NCBI RefSeq assembly: GCF_000499845.2
Contig: NC_023750.2
Coordinates: 3,363,913-3,427,912, forward strand
DNA from: Phaseolus vulgaris
Lineage: Eukaryota > Streptophyta > Magnoliopsida > Fabales > Fabaceae
Length of the DNA stretch: 64,000 nucleotides
Direction: 5' to 3'
In this document: piece by piece, positions 1-13,440 of the stretch
Position numbering within the stretch: the stretch's first letter is position 1
How the letters are laid out: each line of letters opens with the position of its first letter
Translations under genes and position numbers: made by a program
Notes under the pieces: model-generated
The model's input: only the letters and a program-made list of their open reading frames with translations
Told to the model about the DNA's origin: nothing
The model's database searches: none

Positions 1-246
1 ACATAAGTTTTTTTCAGTGTTTTGGTCTTGGTTTGAAAAAAGTAATAAATTTTGAATGGGAAATTGATTGCAAGCAGTAGAAAATAGCTTTTAAAACACA
101 CAAAAATGTGTGAAGGGAAACAAACAAGCCTTCATACATCATTTTATAAGAGAAATGTATCAACTACATTAGTTAACAAGATCCAATTTGATAAAGACTG
201 GCTTTTAGCATGATTTTCTTTTAGCTTAAAAGATTACAAGCTTTAC

Positions 247-3200
247 CTGCAAGTCTTTCACCTTGTTAGCTTTGCCAACAGGATCTGTCTCAGCAAAAAC
301 CTCATCAATACCTACTTCATTTGCTATAGCAGTTGCGGTAGCACGGTTATCACCAGTCACTATGATGCTTGAGATGCCCATGGAGTGTAGAAAAGATACA
401 ACACGTCTAGCCTCTGGCTTTACAGGATCAGTTACACAGAATGCACCAGCAATCTTTCCATCAATTGAAACTAAAATGCAAGTTCTAGCCAGATTTTCAT
501 TTTCAGAGATGTACTTCTCAACCTCAGAACTTATTGGAATATTACAAGCATGCATGAGTCTCTTGTTTCCAACTACAACCGTTCTATTACCAACTTTTCC
601 CCTTACACCAGCTCCCATGTGTACCTCAAAATCATCCACATCCAGGACTTCCTCTGTGGAAGAACCAAACTTCTTGCGCAGTCTCTTTGCATGTACCACA
701 ACAGCTTTTGCTATCGGGTGCTCACTGCTTGCCTAAAAGTTTGTGTACATTAAGATATATCTGAATTATAAGAAATTAACTGTCATTTAAATCTGTTCTC
801 CTTTATAATTATCATCTTCAGTTAACAAACTGTGAGTTTTAAATATCAAATCAAATGGAGGTAGTACATACCAAATTGAATTTTTCTCCCCAAATTTATG
901 ATGTATATGTGTGGGTCCACTTTATTTTAAGGAAATAATCTTTCTTTTTTCTAACTTCACAAAGTTATTAGAAAAAAATATCATTTCCCTCAAGAAATTT
1001 GTTACCCCACATGCTATAAATGAAGACAACAAATTTTTGTTCTGTGTTTTTCAAATTTATTTGACATCTATTTTAAAATAAACCACTTGAAATCCACACA
1101 AATATACATTTTTATTTTCACTACAAGAAAGTGCCAAAATAAATTTTGTACACAAACATGCTATAGCAGAAGACAAAATGTTTTTGCCTTGTTATTTTCA
1201 GAAGTATTTGGAATCGCTTTTAGCACTTGAAACCAACCTTAGCTAACATTCTTTTTTCATTACAAGACAACCAATTTCATTTTATCATTATTAGATTCAA
1301 TCTCTCTTTTATATTAATCTCTTTCCATCATAGGCTCCAAAAATGTTACCAAGAACAAAATTACATCAAATATTCAGATATCCAACTAAGTGCAGTATTC
1401 AACATAGAAAAATACCTCCACAGCAATTGTCATGTCACATAACTCCTCCATGGAAAATTCAGAAAACAAAACTGCACCAACTACCTCTGGCTTCCCAACT
1501 GTTAGTGTGCCAGTCTTATCAAACACAACAACTGTTACCTGCATTGTGAACAGTTAATGAGGTTTCAACAAAAGAATTGTGATAAATTTATACGCATAAC
1601 ATGAACGTCATAGATACAATGAAAAATGAAACAGTTTGGTCTTGCAAAAGAAGGTATTATGCTAAGTAATATAACACCTTGCAGCCTATAGATTTTTTCA
1701 CAGGTCAGAAATAATGGGAAACTTTTAAGGCTGTTTTTCACCGTATTATAACTGATAAAGTGTTATTATCAATAGACAATATATTATCAGAATTAATGCT
1801 CAATTTTGGTGCAATACATGTAAGAGAAAAATGGAGAAGAAAAGGTTTTGTATATTATCAGAAGTGAATGCTTAATCACAACAAGTCCAACATATACAAT
1901 AAACGTCAAGAGTTGCTTTTGTAAACCTACATAGCCATGCTTCTCATCGGGTAAAAAAGTAATTATTAAAAGTGCTCATATTAGCTCGAAAGGTGGTACG
2001 CTGGTAACAGAAAAGACTAAACTTTAAGTATTTTTTATACGTTATTATACGCAACCTATTTTAATTAAATAAGCAATAAATGATAAATAAAACCCATTAG
2101 ACGGTAAGAAACATTCTCAAATTCTAACAATAACATTTCTAACATGTTTTAAACAAAAATAGGGGGTAAGGTTCACATGTGGTATTAAAAATAATACATT
2201 TAGAAACTTCTACTAGTATAATTGCCAAAGGCAAGCAAAGTTAACATGCCATAGTTTTTTGTTTTTTTGTTTTACTGCATTCTACAATTTGTGATATGGA
2301 GTAACAGGAAAAAGAAACAGCATTACCTTGTGTGCCTTTTCCAGTGCATTTCCACCCTTGATGAGCACACCTTGAGAAGCACCCATGCCTGAAGCAACCA
2401 TGACTGCTGTTGGTGTTGCAAGTCCCAAAGCACACGGGCAAGCAACAACCAACACAGAAATAGCAAACTGCAAAGCAAGCTCAAATGCATCCATTGCTTT
2501 TGGTATCCAATCTTTAGGGAAAATACCAGCTTTGCCAGGAATGAACCATCCAAGCCAAGTTATTAGTGCCACAGCAACCACCTAAGGATGCAACCACAAA
2601 TAAGCAGCTTCCCAATAATGAAATGATAAAAATAGTGTTGCAATGCTGATATCAAGTAAGGTTTAAATAATGCAGTATCTTTATCATCCCTTCCTTTTAA
2701 GTCAGATAATATCAGCATATAAACAAAAAGGGGAAGCAAAAAAAGTATTTAGATAACTGATGGAATATTTCACTGTTATAAAATGCTTCTGCATAGCACA
2801 GGCAAAGATAGAAACGCTACAAAAAAAAGAAGTGACCCCTTTCCAGATCACCCAATCAAGAGAATGCCCACCAAAAACATGTTTATTAGTGAATTTGTTT
2901 ATTCTCAACAATCAGCATATATCTATTCTATAAAAATATATAAAGTCAATACTACATTTTGGTGTAAATTTTTCGAAGACAATTTTACCCCTATTTATTT
3001 CATAATTGTATAAATCCTGTTAAAATAAAGTAACTGTTTTAATTTTGATTATATATATATATACTAATAATATATGTAATTCTTAAGTATTGTAAGTTTA
3101 ACTCAACCTAATCAAATCGACTTGTAAGTTAAAATTTAACTCATATATTATAATCTGGTCATACCTTTAGTTAATATGGGATTTCCAAAAATCATCACAA

Positions 3201-6200
3201 AGAGATTTTTTTCTCAAAAATAACTGCACAGAGGTTACAAATTTTAAATTTATTATAATAACTTTCCGCTACTACCATATACATTATTGTTTCTCTTTTA
3301 TATATCTTCTATTTAAAAATTAATATATGTTAATACATAATAAAAGATTATTATAAAATATGTCAAATTAAGTTTAATAAATTAAAAAAAAAAACTTAAT
3401 AAAAATGAGGTCGTACTGGTGCAGAGAGCCAGTGTTTCCAGTGGTAAGTCACTACTAGTAGATGAAACATTTTTTGAGGAAAAAAGAAAAACTAGAAACA
3501 TACAGTTGAGGAGCAACACTCACTATTGGAACAAAAACCCTTGAAATATGGTCAGCAAGTTTTTGAACTGGTGCTTTGGCAAGTTGAGCAGCTTCAACGA
3601 GTTGAACTATTTGAGAAAGTGCAGTGTCTGATCCAACATGTGTGGCCTTAACCAGTAAGCATCCATTTTCATTGATGGTTCCACTGATGACCTGTCCAGC
3701 ATATTAAGCAAAAATAAAAAGTAAAATTAAATGCTCTTACCACCCTACTATGACACCTTTACACTAATTAGAAGAACCACTAGAACTTAGGATTACATAA
3801 ATACAGAAAAATTAAAGGTTACATATTTCACTAAATGCCCCTTCCCAAGAAAAATAAGAAGAAAACATATCAACCTCCTGGATCTATTGCACATGCCTTT
3901 GTGTGTACTCTACCTATATAAATCTTAATTTAATGATATGTAAACAAATCATGGAGTGCATCCACTCACCTTTTTGGTTACACATATTACTATGAATTCC
4001 CCAGTTAGACCACATGAGAATTATGAATTTGTGTCACATGCAGAAAAGAGAATCATGATTGTAACAACCTTGGCTACACAGCAAGGAGATTCGGAAGGAA
4101 GGGAAAACTACTTGAAGCAAAAAAAAGGTAAAGATAAGCTAGTAATTGACCAATCTTGTGGGCATTTGGGTAAGGAGAGGAGATTCACAGGACCTCAATG
4201 ATCTGCAATGTTCTATCATTTATTTTCTTGTTTTGTGAGCAACTCTGTTCTATCATTTATTTTCTTGTTTTGTGAGCAACTCTGTTATTTGTAATAAGGA
4301 TTTGGCCATATTTCTCTAGTAAAACATAGCTTAGCTCCTATCAGCTATCTTTCATGGAATTCTCACCCTTCAACATCAACACTCACCTTTACTACTAGTG
4401 TTTTTGTCATGTTCAACCCCTAATTTAATGTAATGCCTCTGCTTTCATAATCTGCAAGATTAAAAACTACAAGCAATTGAGTCATAATATAAGAATAATA
4501 CCTTGTCTCCTGGGCTTTTATCGACAGGTCTTGCCTCCCCAGTGATCATACTTTCATTTGCGTAGCTTTGTCCTTTTATAACAATACCATCAACAGGAAT
4601 TTTGGTCCCAGGAACAATCTTAATTATGTCATTTTTTTGTATAAGTTGAGTGTCAATTTCTGTCTCAGAGATTATATTTCCATCAGTATCAATGGCTACT
4701 AAATAAGCTTTATCAGGAACAAGTTGAGTCAGCTTTCCTAAAGCATCCGATGTTTTCCCTTTAGCCACAATTTCCAAATACTTCCCTAATAGAATAAAGG
4801 ATATCAACATAGAACTTGTTTCAAAGAAATCTTGTCCTTCAAATGTATCCGGAGTCAGTGCTTTTACTAATATATATAGAGAATAAAAATAAGCAGCATT
4901 TGTGCCAAGCGCAACAAGCACATCCATGTTAGCAGATTTTCGCTTCAGTGCGTGATATGATCCAACATAGAACCTGTTAGTAATAGACACATAAAATGAC
5001 AATGAAAATCTTTGATTTCTTGAAAACAATACAATAAAATTGTCTTTCGGTGAGTAAAGAGAAACAATAACAAAAAACAAACTAGGATAAATAGTTATTC
5101 ATGGTTATAATACCTTTTGCCAATTATGAACTGGACAGGCGTGCAAAGAATCCATCTTAAAAACAGCCCAAGAGTAAGCATGTTGTGGATCCTGTAGTTT
5201 AACCAGTTGCCATAAGGAGGAAGCATGGGAAGCACCATGGCAAATACAAACACCGGCACAGAAAATAAGCAGCTGAACAAAAATTGGTCCCTATACATAC
5301 GGATTTCATTCACCTTATCTCTTCCTCTTTCCCTCGAAGGAGAGTATAAGGTTGCTTCATACTTCTTGGGGCCACAGCTAGCTTCCTGAACACAGTGAAT
5401 GAGAGATCTTGGACCTGTGACATCCGGATCATAGCTAACTGTAACTTTATGTTCTGACAAATCCATCTCAACATGGTTCACCCCCACAGCTAACTCAAGA
5501 GAAGACATTACTAAATTAACATCTTCTGCGGTATAAACACCTTCAAGCTTTAGAAACACTTTGTTTGCATCATTCCCAGAGCTAATAAGATCAGTTCCAA
5601 AACCGGTATCCTCTATGGCCTCAATTATCTTGTCAACATCAGTAAGATTAGGATCAAAGTGTACTTTTGCCTCCTCCAAAGCAAGACCAACTATTGCCTT
5701 TCTCACCCCTTCAACCATTTGAAGGGCATTCTCAACGGACTCAGAGCAGCTTGTGCATGCCATTCCTTTAATCCTCACCCGGCACACTGCTATGTCCTGC
5801 TCATGAAGCTCATGAACTCCAAACCCACTATCCTCTATGCCTTCTTTTAATTGTTTCACCTATAATATTTTTTACAAACACAAAATAAATATCATCCACA
5901 TAGTATAAATATTAATTCACCAAAGATTTAACAACAGATCCCAGAAAGTTGTAACACAAGCTGATTTAGCCCCTAAAAGTTCTCACTTATACAAATTAGT
6001 CCTTCAAAGTCAATAACATGGACAAAACTTAGATGGATTTCCTCTTGTGTTTTTTAGTGTTGTTCTCTTTTCAGATTATAGCTTGACCTCGATAATAATT
6101 CACATAATAAAGTTTTCCCCTTGCAGTAAAAGTCATTACAAATTACCAACGTCAAACTTCAATTCTAAATAACACCAAGAGAACTCAAGAAACAACATCC

Positions 6201-7110
6201 AAGTTTTCCACAGACCAAATTGTATACTATTCTATTTCTAAAAACGATAATAAAAAAGTAAAATAAACATAAAATAATTTATGCACTTGAAGAATTATTA
6301 CATGGCCCAGAACCACCATGCACTCACAGTGTAAAAGTCACATTATCAAAACTTTAGATAAACACTGAAAGATGAAGTCTTCAATTTTATCCAATATCAA
6401 AGACTCTTGAAGATATATAATGTAAAAGTCACAAGTTTCCCCTACACGGTGATGCATGGTGATGACATGCATGGGCTTTTTCCTCTGATTAACTCTTTCC
6501 CATAATTTGACAATCTCGAATAAAAGGATGAAGTCACACCTATTTTAAAAGTCATAACTATTTTGCAATAACTTGTTTAAGTCCATAATTAGTATGATTT
6601 TCAATAACTAATTTATGATTTATGAACAATTGATGGTATGCTTTTTTGGCAAACGCTAACCAGTACCCTTAGTGTGGGTAAAGAATAAAAAATAAAGCTT
6701 TTTTTTATTGCATGCAGAGAAATTCAGTCCCCTGTAACTTTTTAATGCCATTTAAGTTAGAATATAAAAGACTAATTTGAATTTTTTACGTATTCAAAAA
6801 CTAAATCAGAATTTTCAATCTTCTAGGACTAAATTGATCATTTACGAGACAAAACAGAGCAGAAAAAGACCTAAGTCAGACTTACAGTAACCAACTTGGG
6901 GTCAAACTTGATTGCGGCGCGGCCATCAAGCGGCGAAACGGCGACGCTTTTGACGCCGTTAAGACTCCCGACGACGGCCTCGACGGAATTTACGCACGAA
7001 GCACACTTGATGTCGCTCAGTTGAAACGTGACTGTGCTAACTGCGGCGGCGGAGGCCTCCGGAGCCTGCAACAACGGTACCTTGAGTTCGCCACCCCCCT
7101 TAGGTTCCAT
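247..7110 (-). CDS. HMA5: HMA5-like copper-transporting P1B-type ATPase, 5' seven coding exons (3' end outside window)
   Basis: Heavy-metal ATPase that pumps Cu(I) across a membrane using ATP. Exons read on the minus strand: 7110-6886, 5859-5114, 4973-4502, 3691-3524, 2581-2327, 1538-1416, 732-247; all have GT/AG borders and consistent phase, giving 825 codons. Residues 36-39 (CASC) and 110-113 (CTSC) are metal-binding motifs of two N-terminal HMA domains. The TGEA actuator motif is near the end of exon 3. The transmembrane Cu motif CPC is at 585-587, the phosphorylated Asp of DKTGT at 629, and SEHP of the nucleotide-binding domain at 666-669. The GDGxND hinge and last membrane helices are missing because they lie beyond coordinate 1; HMA5 proteins are usually about 980 residues. 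Exon order and intermotif sequence fit HMA5 better than RAN1/HMA7. The first HMA motif is IKCASC rather than the usual MTCxxC. The start is the first ATG of the GC-richer exon 1. Confidence 0.93.
4211..4284. repeat. 37-bp tandem duplication in a copper ATPase intron
   Basis: A 37-bp unit beginning TTCTATCATTTATTTTC occurs twice in direct tandem without visible differences. It lies in the intron between exons 3 and 4 of the copper ATPase. No coding effect. Confidence 0.85.
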
Positions 7111-7400
7111 CGAAAGATTCGAAATTGAAAGAAACCCAATTCAGAAGAGCAGAGAGGGGATTTGGAAAAAGAAGAAAAGTGGGAAAAGGGAGAAAAGATA
7201 GGGTTGGGAGATTCTAAGAATCTTTGGGGAAGATAAGGATAAAAGAGGTTACAAAGATGAGAGTAGTGCGTGGAGTTGAGGTTTGGAAATTGGAATCCTC
7301 GCTCAGTGTTTTTGTTTTGAACTTTTGAATTTGTAACTGTCTCATTGTTCCTTTCCCACCAAGTTTTCATCTTTGCCACTTCTACCCTTAGCTGAAATTA
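7111..7400 (-). promoter_or_regulatory. 5' leader and proximal upstream region of the copper ATPase gene
   Basis: Sequence directly upstream of the exon 1 ATG. It is purine-rich on the plus strand (pyrimidine-rich in the sense direction), as is common for plant 5' leaders, and then turns AT-rich. No TATA box or transcription start can be placed with confidence. Confidence 0.35.
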
Positions 7401-8275
7401 GAGATAAGATAGTTTATAATAATAACCTATCTTTGAGAAAGTTATGAGGTTTTAAAATATAAAATTTATATAATTTTTTTACATAATTTAATAAAATCAA
7501 TTTTATTATTTCTCAAGGTTTTCTTAAATAGAAATCTCCATTATAATAAAAAACTGATCATATATGATTAGTTTATATGATATAATGGGTTTGAGAGAAA
7601 CACATTATAAGACTAAAAAGATAAAGAATTAACATTATACTCCCTTTTCTGAATACACATTTATCTCCTTATACTATTAATGCAATAACATTCTTATTTT
7701 TATTTTATTTATATTATATTTGTATTAAAATCATATAGAAGTATAAAAATAAATTAATAAATTTAATCATATACTTTATAATTTATTTATTGTAGATTTA
7801 AATATGTCTGTAACCTCTTTGTTAATTTCATATCCCTTACATTTTTTAATCATTCTTTTCTAGTTATTGTCATTAAATACAGTTAATTTAAAGCAAAAAT
7901 ATATATTAACATAATTAAAGTAACAAATAATATTTCACATAAATATAAATAGTTTTTTAAGGTATAAAATCTAATTAAGTAATATATGTATTATTTAATG
8001 TAAATAAGATAATATTTTATTTTTTCACTGATTAATTTACTTTTACCATTGTATTTTTAATAAAAATAATTAAAAAATTATTTAGAAACTTGTAATATGT
8101 TTTCTATATATTAATTTTGTTATTATAATTTTAAATTATTGAAATTTTATTTCTTATATATCCAAACAAAGAATTTATGACAAAAATCATAAAATAAATT
8201 TTATATAACCCTATACTCTAAACTGTAAACAAAGAATTTGGAATCATCGATTTAAGGATGTTTAATTTGACATTA
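7401..8275. other. AT-rich intergenic DNA
   Basis: Very AT-rich sequence with many short A/T runs. I see no gene, RNA or recognisable repeat. Confidence 0.6.
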
Positions 8276-8276
8276 C

Positions 8277-9500
8277 TAGAAAAATGGATATGGCGTCTTG
8301 GGAACGGATAAGGGCGGGTTGTGGAAGGAGATACTTGATTCTAAATATGGTGGTTGGAGAAGTTTGAGAGAGAGCAGGAAAATTGATAAGGATTCCCTTT
8401 GATGGAACAATTTGAAGGAGGTTTGGAGTTTAGAGGGTTGGGGAAGGAGCTTTGATGATGCTTTGTTGTGGAGGATTGGTGATGGGAAGAGAATTTGCTT
8501 TTGGGAGGATAATTGGGTGAGTTGTGATGCTTTGAAGTGTGTTTTTTCGAGACTATTTTCCTTGAGTACTTCCAAAGCCTTTAAGTTGGTCGAGTTTGGA
8601 GGTTGGAGTAACAATTTGGGAGTGGCGTTTAGTTTGGAGAAGGACTCTTTTTGAATGGGAAAAACTTTTGGAGAGTCAACTTCTACAGGTTCTTAAAGGG
8701 TTGAGGCTTGAGGCTTGAGGTGGACAAGGGGTATAGATGGGCTTGTAAGGACGGGGAGTTCTCAGAGTTTTTGGTTAAATCAACATATGTATCTTTAAGG
8801 AGGGAGGTTAAAGGGAAAAATAGAATTGTGTACGATAAGTTTTGGAGGTGTAAAGCGTTACCTTAAGCCCATGTCACTGCTTGGAGGGTGTTGTCAAATA
8901 AGATTGCTATTAGGAACAATTTAGAAAGGTGTGGAGTTGAGGTTGAAAGGCTTTTGTGTAGTATGTGTGGGGAGGAAGAGCAATCTTGTCGTCATTTATT
9001 CTGAGTGAAAAATAACTTGGTTAATTTGGAGTCAGTGTTTTGCTTGGCTTGGCGTGGTGTCGGTGGTTCACAATGATACTTTCCGCCACTTTTTGCAATT
9101 TTTGTTGAGTAGTTCATCTGATTCTGCAAATGACGTTTGAGGAGCGATTTGGATTGTTGTATTAAGTGAGATTTGGAAACACAAAAATAGTTTCATTTTT
9201 TGAAGGTGGCGCGGTAGATGTTTTAGAAGTGTTCTCTCTTGTTCAGTTAAAGATTTAGTCTTGGATTACGTCCAAGGTACCTTAAGTTGTTTTGTTCTTT
9301 TCTGACGGGTGTCTGATTTGTATGAGAATGATTAAATGATGTGTTAGGTTGTTGGTTGGATTCTTAGTTAGGTTTTGGGAGTTTGCATATTTTTTGTTTT
9401 CAATTAAGGTAGGACGTGTTTAACTGTTTTTCTTTCTCGAGTTTAAGTGTTTTTCTTTCTCGGTTTGTAAAGGGTTGAATCATAATTTTTATTTTTAATG
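8277..9500 (+). mobile_element. 5'-truncated, decayed LINE (L1-type) fragment
   Basis: Translating the plus strand in shifting frames gives the C-terminal part of a plant LINE reverse-transcriptase ORF: a segment rich in W/G with GDGKRICFWEDNW (about 8412-8520), an FSRLFSLS block, and then a zf-RVT-like region with CSMCGEEEQSCRHLF (about 8940-9000), followed by AIWIVVLSEIWKHKNS. Frameshifts and stops break it. The 3' end lacks a clear poly(A), and I found no target-site duplication. Its 3' end differs from the LINE tails at 23.5, 32.0 and 34.3 kb, so it is a different subfamily. Confidence 0.8.
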
Positions 9501-11330
9501 AATACATAATTTAAAAATAACATAAAATATTTATTAATCTATAGCAGATGTGTATTATTTAACAGATAAATTTTATAATATAACAAATATAAAGAGATTT
9601 CTTTCTGTAACAATTTCTTTTATGTGCATAAATTATTATTTTTCTTTATTTTTAATTATACTTTAAAATTACAACATCTTAATTTAAGTAATTAGCCATT
9701 TATTATACAATCTGAGTTCAGTACTTTCTTCCACATCTTTGGTCGGAAATTTGTTAGAAAGAAGACCAGAGACTTTGATCATCCATAAGCATAATAAAAA
9801 AAATAAATCTAGAAAAATTTTAATCTCCACAATAATATCTAATTTAATAAATATAATAATTAATTATTTTTTTATCTTTAAAATTAATTTTTTTAATAAA
9901 TTTTTAGTAGTAAAAATACATAAGACCTTCATGCAAAATATTAGAAGACTCGTCAAATAAGCTACAACATACAAAACCTGTTGCCCTATGCACAAGATAT
10001 GAATTCGTTATTCGAATTTTGCCATATTATCAGCTCAAAAGTTAACTCATCAATATCAATTAATATTATTATACAACACACAATTTTTTTTTCTAAGAAA
10101 GTATGTTAAATGTCATCATGTTAAAAAAAAAACTGAGTTTAAAGAAAAAAATGTCAACTAGAAGACTATTAATTCTCATTAAGATTTTCTACTCTTTATG
10201 CAACCAACAATTGAAATTTTATCAATATCTATAAGTAGAAGAACCTTGTCATATAGAACAACTAATGGTCGAAGATGTGTATATAGTAACTATTGCATGT
10301 TTTTTTGTTATCTTGAAGTCTTGTAAAATCATTTGATCGACTAATACACGTAAAATTCACATTGCACCCTATTTATAAATCTTTTACATGTGTAAACTTC
10401 AATTAAAAAAACTTAGAATCTATAACTTCTCATGTAGAGTTTTCCTGGTCTTCAAATTGTGGTTTAATGAAAAAAAAAACTTATAAAGGAAATTTCAATA
10501 AGTGAATTTGTATATTGTATTCTGTAGAAGGTAATGAAAATATTTGTGTAATTTTTTTATTATAGTGAAATGTATTAGTGTTTTCTAAAAGAAATTGGAA
10601 GAAATTCTATTTGAGGGGATCAATATAAAAAGCAAAGTGTTCATTGTTTTCTCTGTCCTTGCACAAGTTTTATAAAATCATTTTGAAAATCATTTTTCAA
10701 CCAATAAATACTTTAATTGTCCTTTCTAACCATCTTCATCTTTCAAATATTTGTAAAAAAGTTTTAGAATTTCATTCAATCTTTTTTTCTCTAGAGTTAA
10801 CATGTTAACAATTACATTACGCATATTACTTAAAATATAACCTTTAATAAGAAAAATTATTTTTGCAACACAAATGAAGGAGGAGGGAAGTCGATGAAAA
10901 TATAAGCAGTTCAAAATTTAGAAAAAAAATGCTAAGATGAAGTGTTGTACATGTCAACAGTATAGTCACAACAATAAGTAATATATTTATTATTTATGAT
11001 GAATAAGGTAATTACACAACTCCCAGATTCAAACTAAAGTTTACAAAAACATATAAATGCACATCAAACAATAAATAAATTAAGAACATCAATTGAAGCT
11101 GTAAATAAATATTTAAAAGTGTCTAAAATTTTCTAAAATTAAAACCATGAAAGCTAAAGCTAAGACTAAGTACCATAAGATAAAAAAAATAAAATTCTAT
11201 CATCATGTATCCTAGGATATTATAAAAGTTGGTAAACTATTGACTCATATAATGATTATGATCAATTGCATTACATAATAGTTACACTTATCCATCCAAG
11301 TTATAGGACTCGAAACCAAACCCCAAATAA
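9501..11330. other. AT-rich intergenic DNA, no gene seen
   Basis: Long AT-rich stretch. The short open frames have low-complexity composition and no recognisable domain. Nothing can be supported here. Confidence 0.55.
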
Positions 11331-11341
11331 TATTGCAAGCA

Positions 11342-11450
11342 AACTGCAGCAGCCAGAATTCAAATCCAAGTCTTTCCAGTGACCAAGTGGAAGCATTGAC
11401 CACTGGACCAGACAAGTTCTTTGGTCATATTATCATTTTTATTATACTTA
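11342..11450 (-). repeat. tRNA-like (SINE-like) module, copy 1
   Basis: On the minus strand the sequence runs from an AT-rich leader (TAAGTATAATAAAAATGATA) through GACCAAAGAACTTG to an A-box-like GGTCCAGTGGTCAATGC, and about 35 bases later a B-box-like GATTTGAATTC. These resemble the internal RNA polymerase III promoter of tRNA genes and tRNA-derived SINEs. It does not fold as an intact tRNA. The same leader and A-box block recurs at about 12640, 12960 (inverted) and 13150. Confidence 0.45.
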
Positions 11451-11545
11451 TACATATTAATATAATTTATACATATTAATATAATTTATACATATTAATA
11501 TAATTTATACATATTAATATAATTTATACATATTAATATAATTAA
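11448..11545. repeat. AT minisatellite, about 19-bp unit
   Basis: Five tandem copies of a unit like ACATATTAATATAATTTAT, running into a short (TAA)n tract. It flanks the tRNA-like module of copy 1. Confidence 0.85.
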
Positions 11546-11569
11546 TAATAATAATAATAATAAAATAAA

Positions 11570-11655
11570 TTATATTCATATTATTAATATTATATTCATA
11601 TTATTAATATTATATTCATATTATCAATATTATATTCATATTATTAATATTAATT
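11570..11655. repeat. AT minisatellite, about 20-bp unit
   Basis: Four tandem copies of a unit like TTATATTCATATTATTAATA, nearly identical to one another. No gene. Confidence 0.85.
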
Positions 11656-12590
11656 TTGATATAAATATACATTTAGATATTTATTGTGTGTGTATAGTAG
11701 TTTTATTTGACTTGAGTAATATTACTTTTATCCGGATATAGATAGATAGAGAGAAAAAGGAAGAAATTATATAATATTAATATAACTTTAATACTATAAA
11801 TACATATATATTGATTAATATATTTTTTTTATTTAATCATTAATTTTTTAAAATTCATGGTTAAATTTAAATTTACTTTCATATTATATATATATATATT
11901 AATATAAAATTATTTGATATCTTATTTTCAAATATAGGTTATTATAGGTAGTTGTGAAGTTTTTGTTAGATGACTATATAGGTGCTTTTATCTTACACTT
12001 CTTTTCTGATTTAAGATTCTTGTATAAGGATTGAAATATCCTTAAAATGTTTCCTTTAATTTTTTTTATTCTTTGTCGATAAAAAAAATCTTATTTTCAA
12101 ATATTTACTTGCATAGATTAAAATTGATATAATGTATAATTTTTAAAATATTTTAAATTATAAATTATTTAATCACTTTGTCATTATGATTTATATATTA
12201 GTAGAAAAGGTTATTTAGTAACAAATTTTTACATAGATTTATGGAATAATTAATATAGTTTAAACTATAATGATATGCTAACTAGTAATCTGTATTAGAG
12301 ATTTAATTAATAGTTAATGTAAAAGTCATCATTTTATGTTAAAAGATAATATTGTTTGTTGACAATATTCTTTACTATAACACACAAGTAAAACCAACTA
12401 CCTATAATGAACTTAATTAAGTCAATATGATCGTAAAATAATAATTAATATGATAGTTGATTTTAATGTAATAGGTAATATGATGACTATGAGTATGACA
12501 TATATTAAATGTGATTCATACTAATAGATAATATAATAAATTATGTTTAGATTCAAGTAGATTATAGATAAATTAAATGTGATTCATATG
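11656..12590. other. AT-rich intergenic DNA
   Basis: AT-rich, with simple AT repeats around 11880-11910. I see no gene or recognisable element. Confidence 0.5.
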
Positions 12591-12594
12591 TTAA

Positions 12595-13075
12595 TATTGT
12601 TAGTATTATTATTGTTAGTATTATTAATATTGTTAATATTATTAATAATAAGTATAATAAAAATCATAATAAAACTAAAGAATTTGCTTGGTGTAGTATT
12701 TAAATTTTCTTTGGTTGCTGAAGGAACTTGACTTTGAATCCCATTCATTGCTAATTTTATTTTATGGTGCCAATATTTACATACGGAAACCCGCTCCATG
12801 GCGTCAAAATTTACATACGGATGTCTTTTATTCTTGTGTATGGTGGCTTTGGATGATCCTTCATCACTTATGTAAATTTTGGCACTATAAAATAAAATTT
12901 AAAGTCAATGAGATTCAAAGTCAGGTTCCTTCAATAATTAAAGAAAATTTAACCACTACACCAAACAAATTCTTTAGTATTATTATAATTTTTATTATAC
13001 TTATTATTATTAACAATAATAATATTAATAATAGTAATATTAATAATATGAATATAATATTAATAATATGAATAT
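12595..13075. repeat. Foldback of two inverted tRNA-like modules
   Basis: The left arm (about 12640-12785) and right arm (about 12880-13010) are inverted copies of one another. Each contains the leader AAGTATAATAAAAAT, then TTGGTGTAGT (A-box-like), then GACTTTGAATC (B-box-like), then TTTTATTTTAT[G/A]GTGCCAA. The arms are flanked outward by (TAA/TTA)n tracts that also pair. The centre (about 12790-12880) is unique. The structure looks like a foldback element or an inverted pair of SINE-like insertions. Open frames across it, on either strand, are low-complexity and not genes. Confidence 0.6.
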
Positions 13076-13124
13076 AATTTATTTTATTATTATTATTAAT
13101 AATAATTATATTAATAATAATTAT

Positions 13125-13255
13125 ATTAATATGTATAAAATATATTAATAATAATAAGTATAATAAAAATGATAATATGACTAAAAAACTTATCTAGTCT
13201 AGTGGTTAATCCTTGCACTTATTCATTAATATGGGGTGAACCTCCATTAGATTTG
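13125..13255 (+). repeat. tRNA-like (SINE-like) module, copy 4
   Basis: The leader TAAGTATAATAAAAATGATA is followed by TCTAGTGGTTAATCC (A-box-like) and, about 30 bases on, GGGGTGAACCTCC (B-box-like). The first 60 bases match copy 1 closely; the distal half is different, so copies share the leader and A-box but not the body. Confidence 0.45.
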
Positions 13256-13440
13256 TACAAGAATTGTGTGTTGTGATTTACCTAAGGTCTTGAGTGCTGC
13301 TAGAATTGGTGGATGCCCAACCCTGATCATGCAACATAAAAAAGACAACATTTTGTGCTTAAATAGCCTTTGCTTTTTTCCTAACATCCTTTCATAAATG
13401 ACACAAACAAATTAAATCAGTTGATAAACAATTTATTGAT

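Noticed and set aside
263..736. 157-codon plus-strand frame opposite exon 7 of the copper ATPase
   Set aside because: Antisense shadow of a well-supported P-type ATPase exon.
11342..11450. Functional tRNA gene
   Set aside because: Boxes resembling A and B are present, but no complete acceptor or anticodon stem can be drawn.
12715..13071. 118-codon open frame across the foldback
   Set aside because: It runs through AT-rich inverted repeats, with long Ile/Asn runs; composition explains it.
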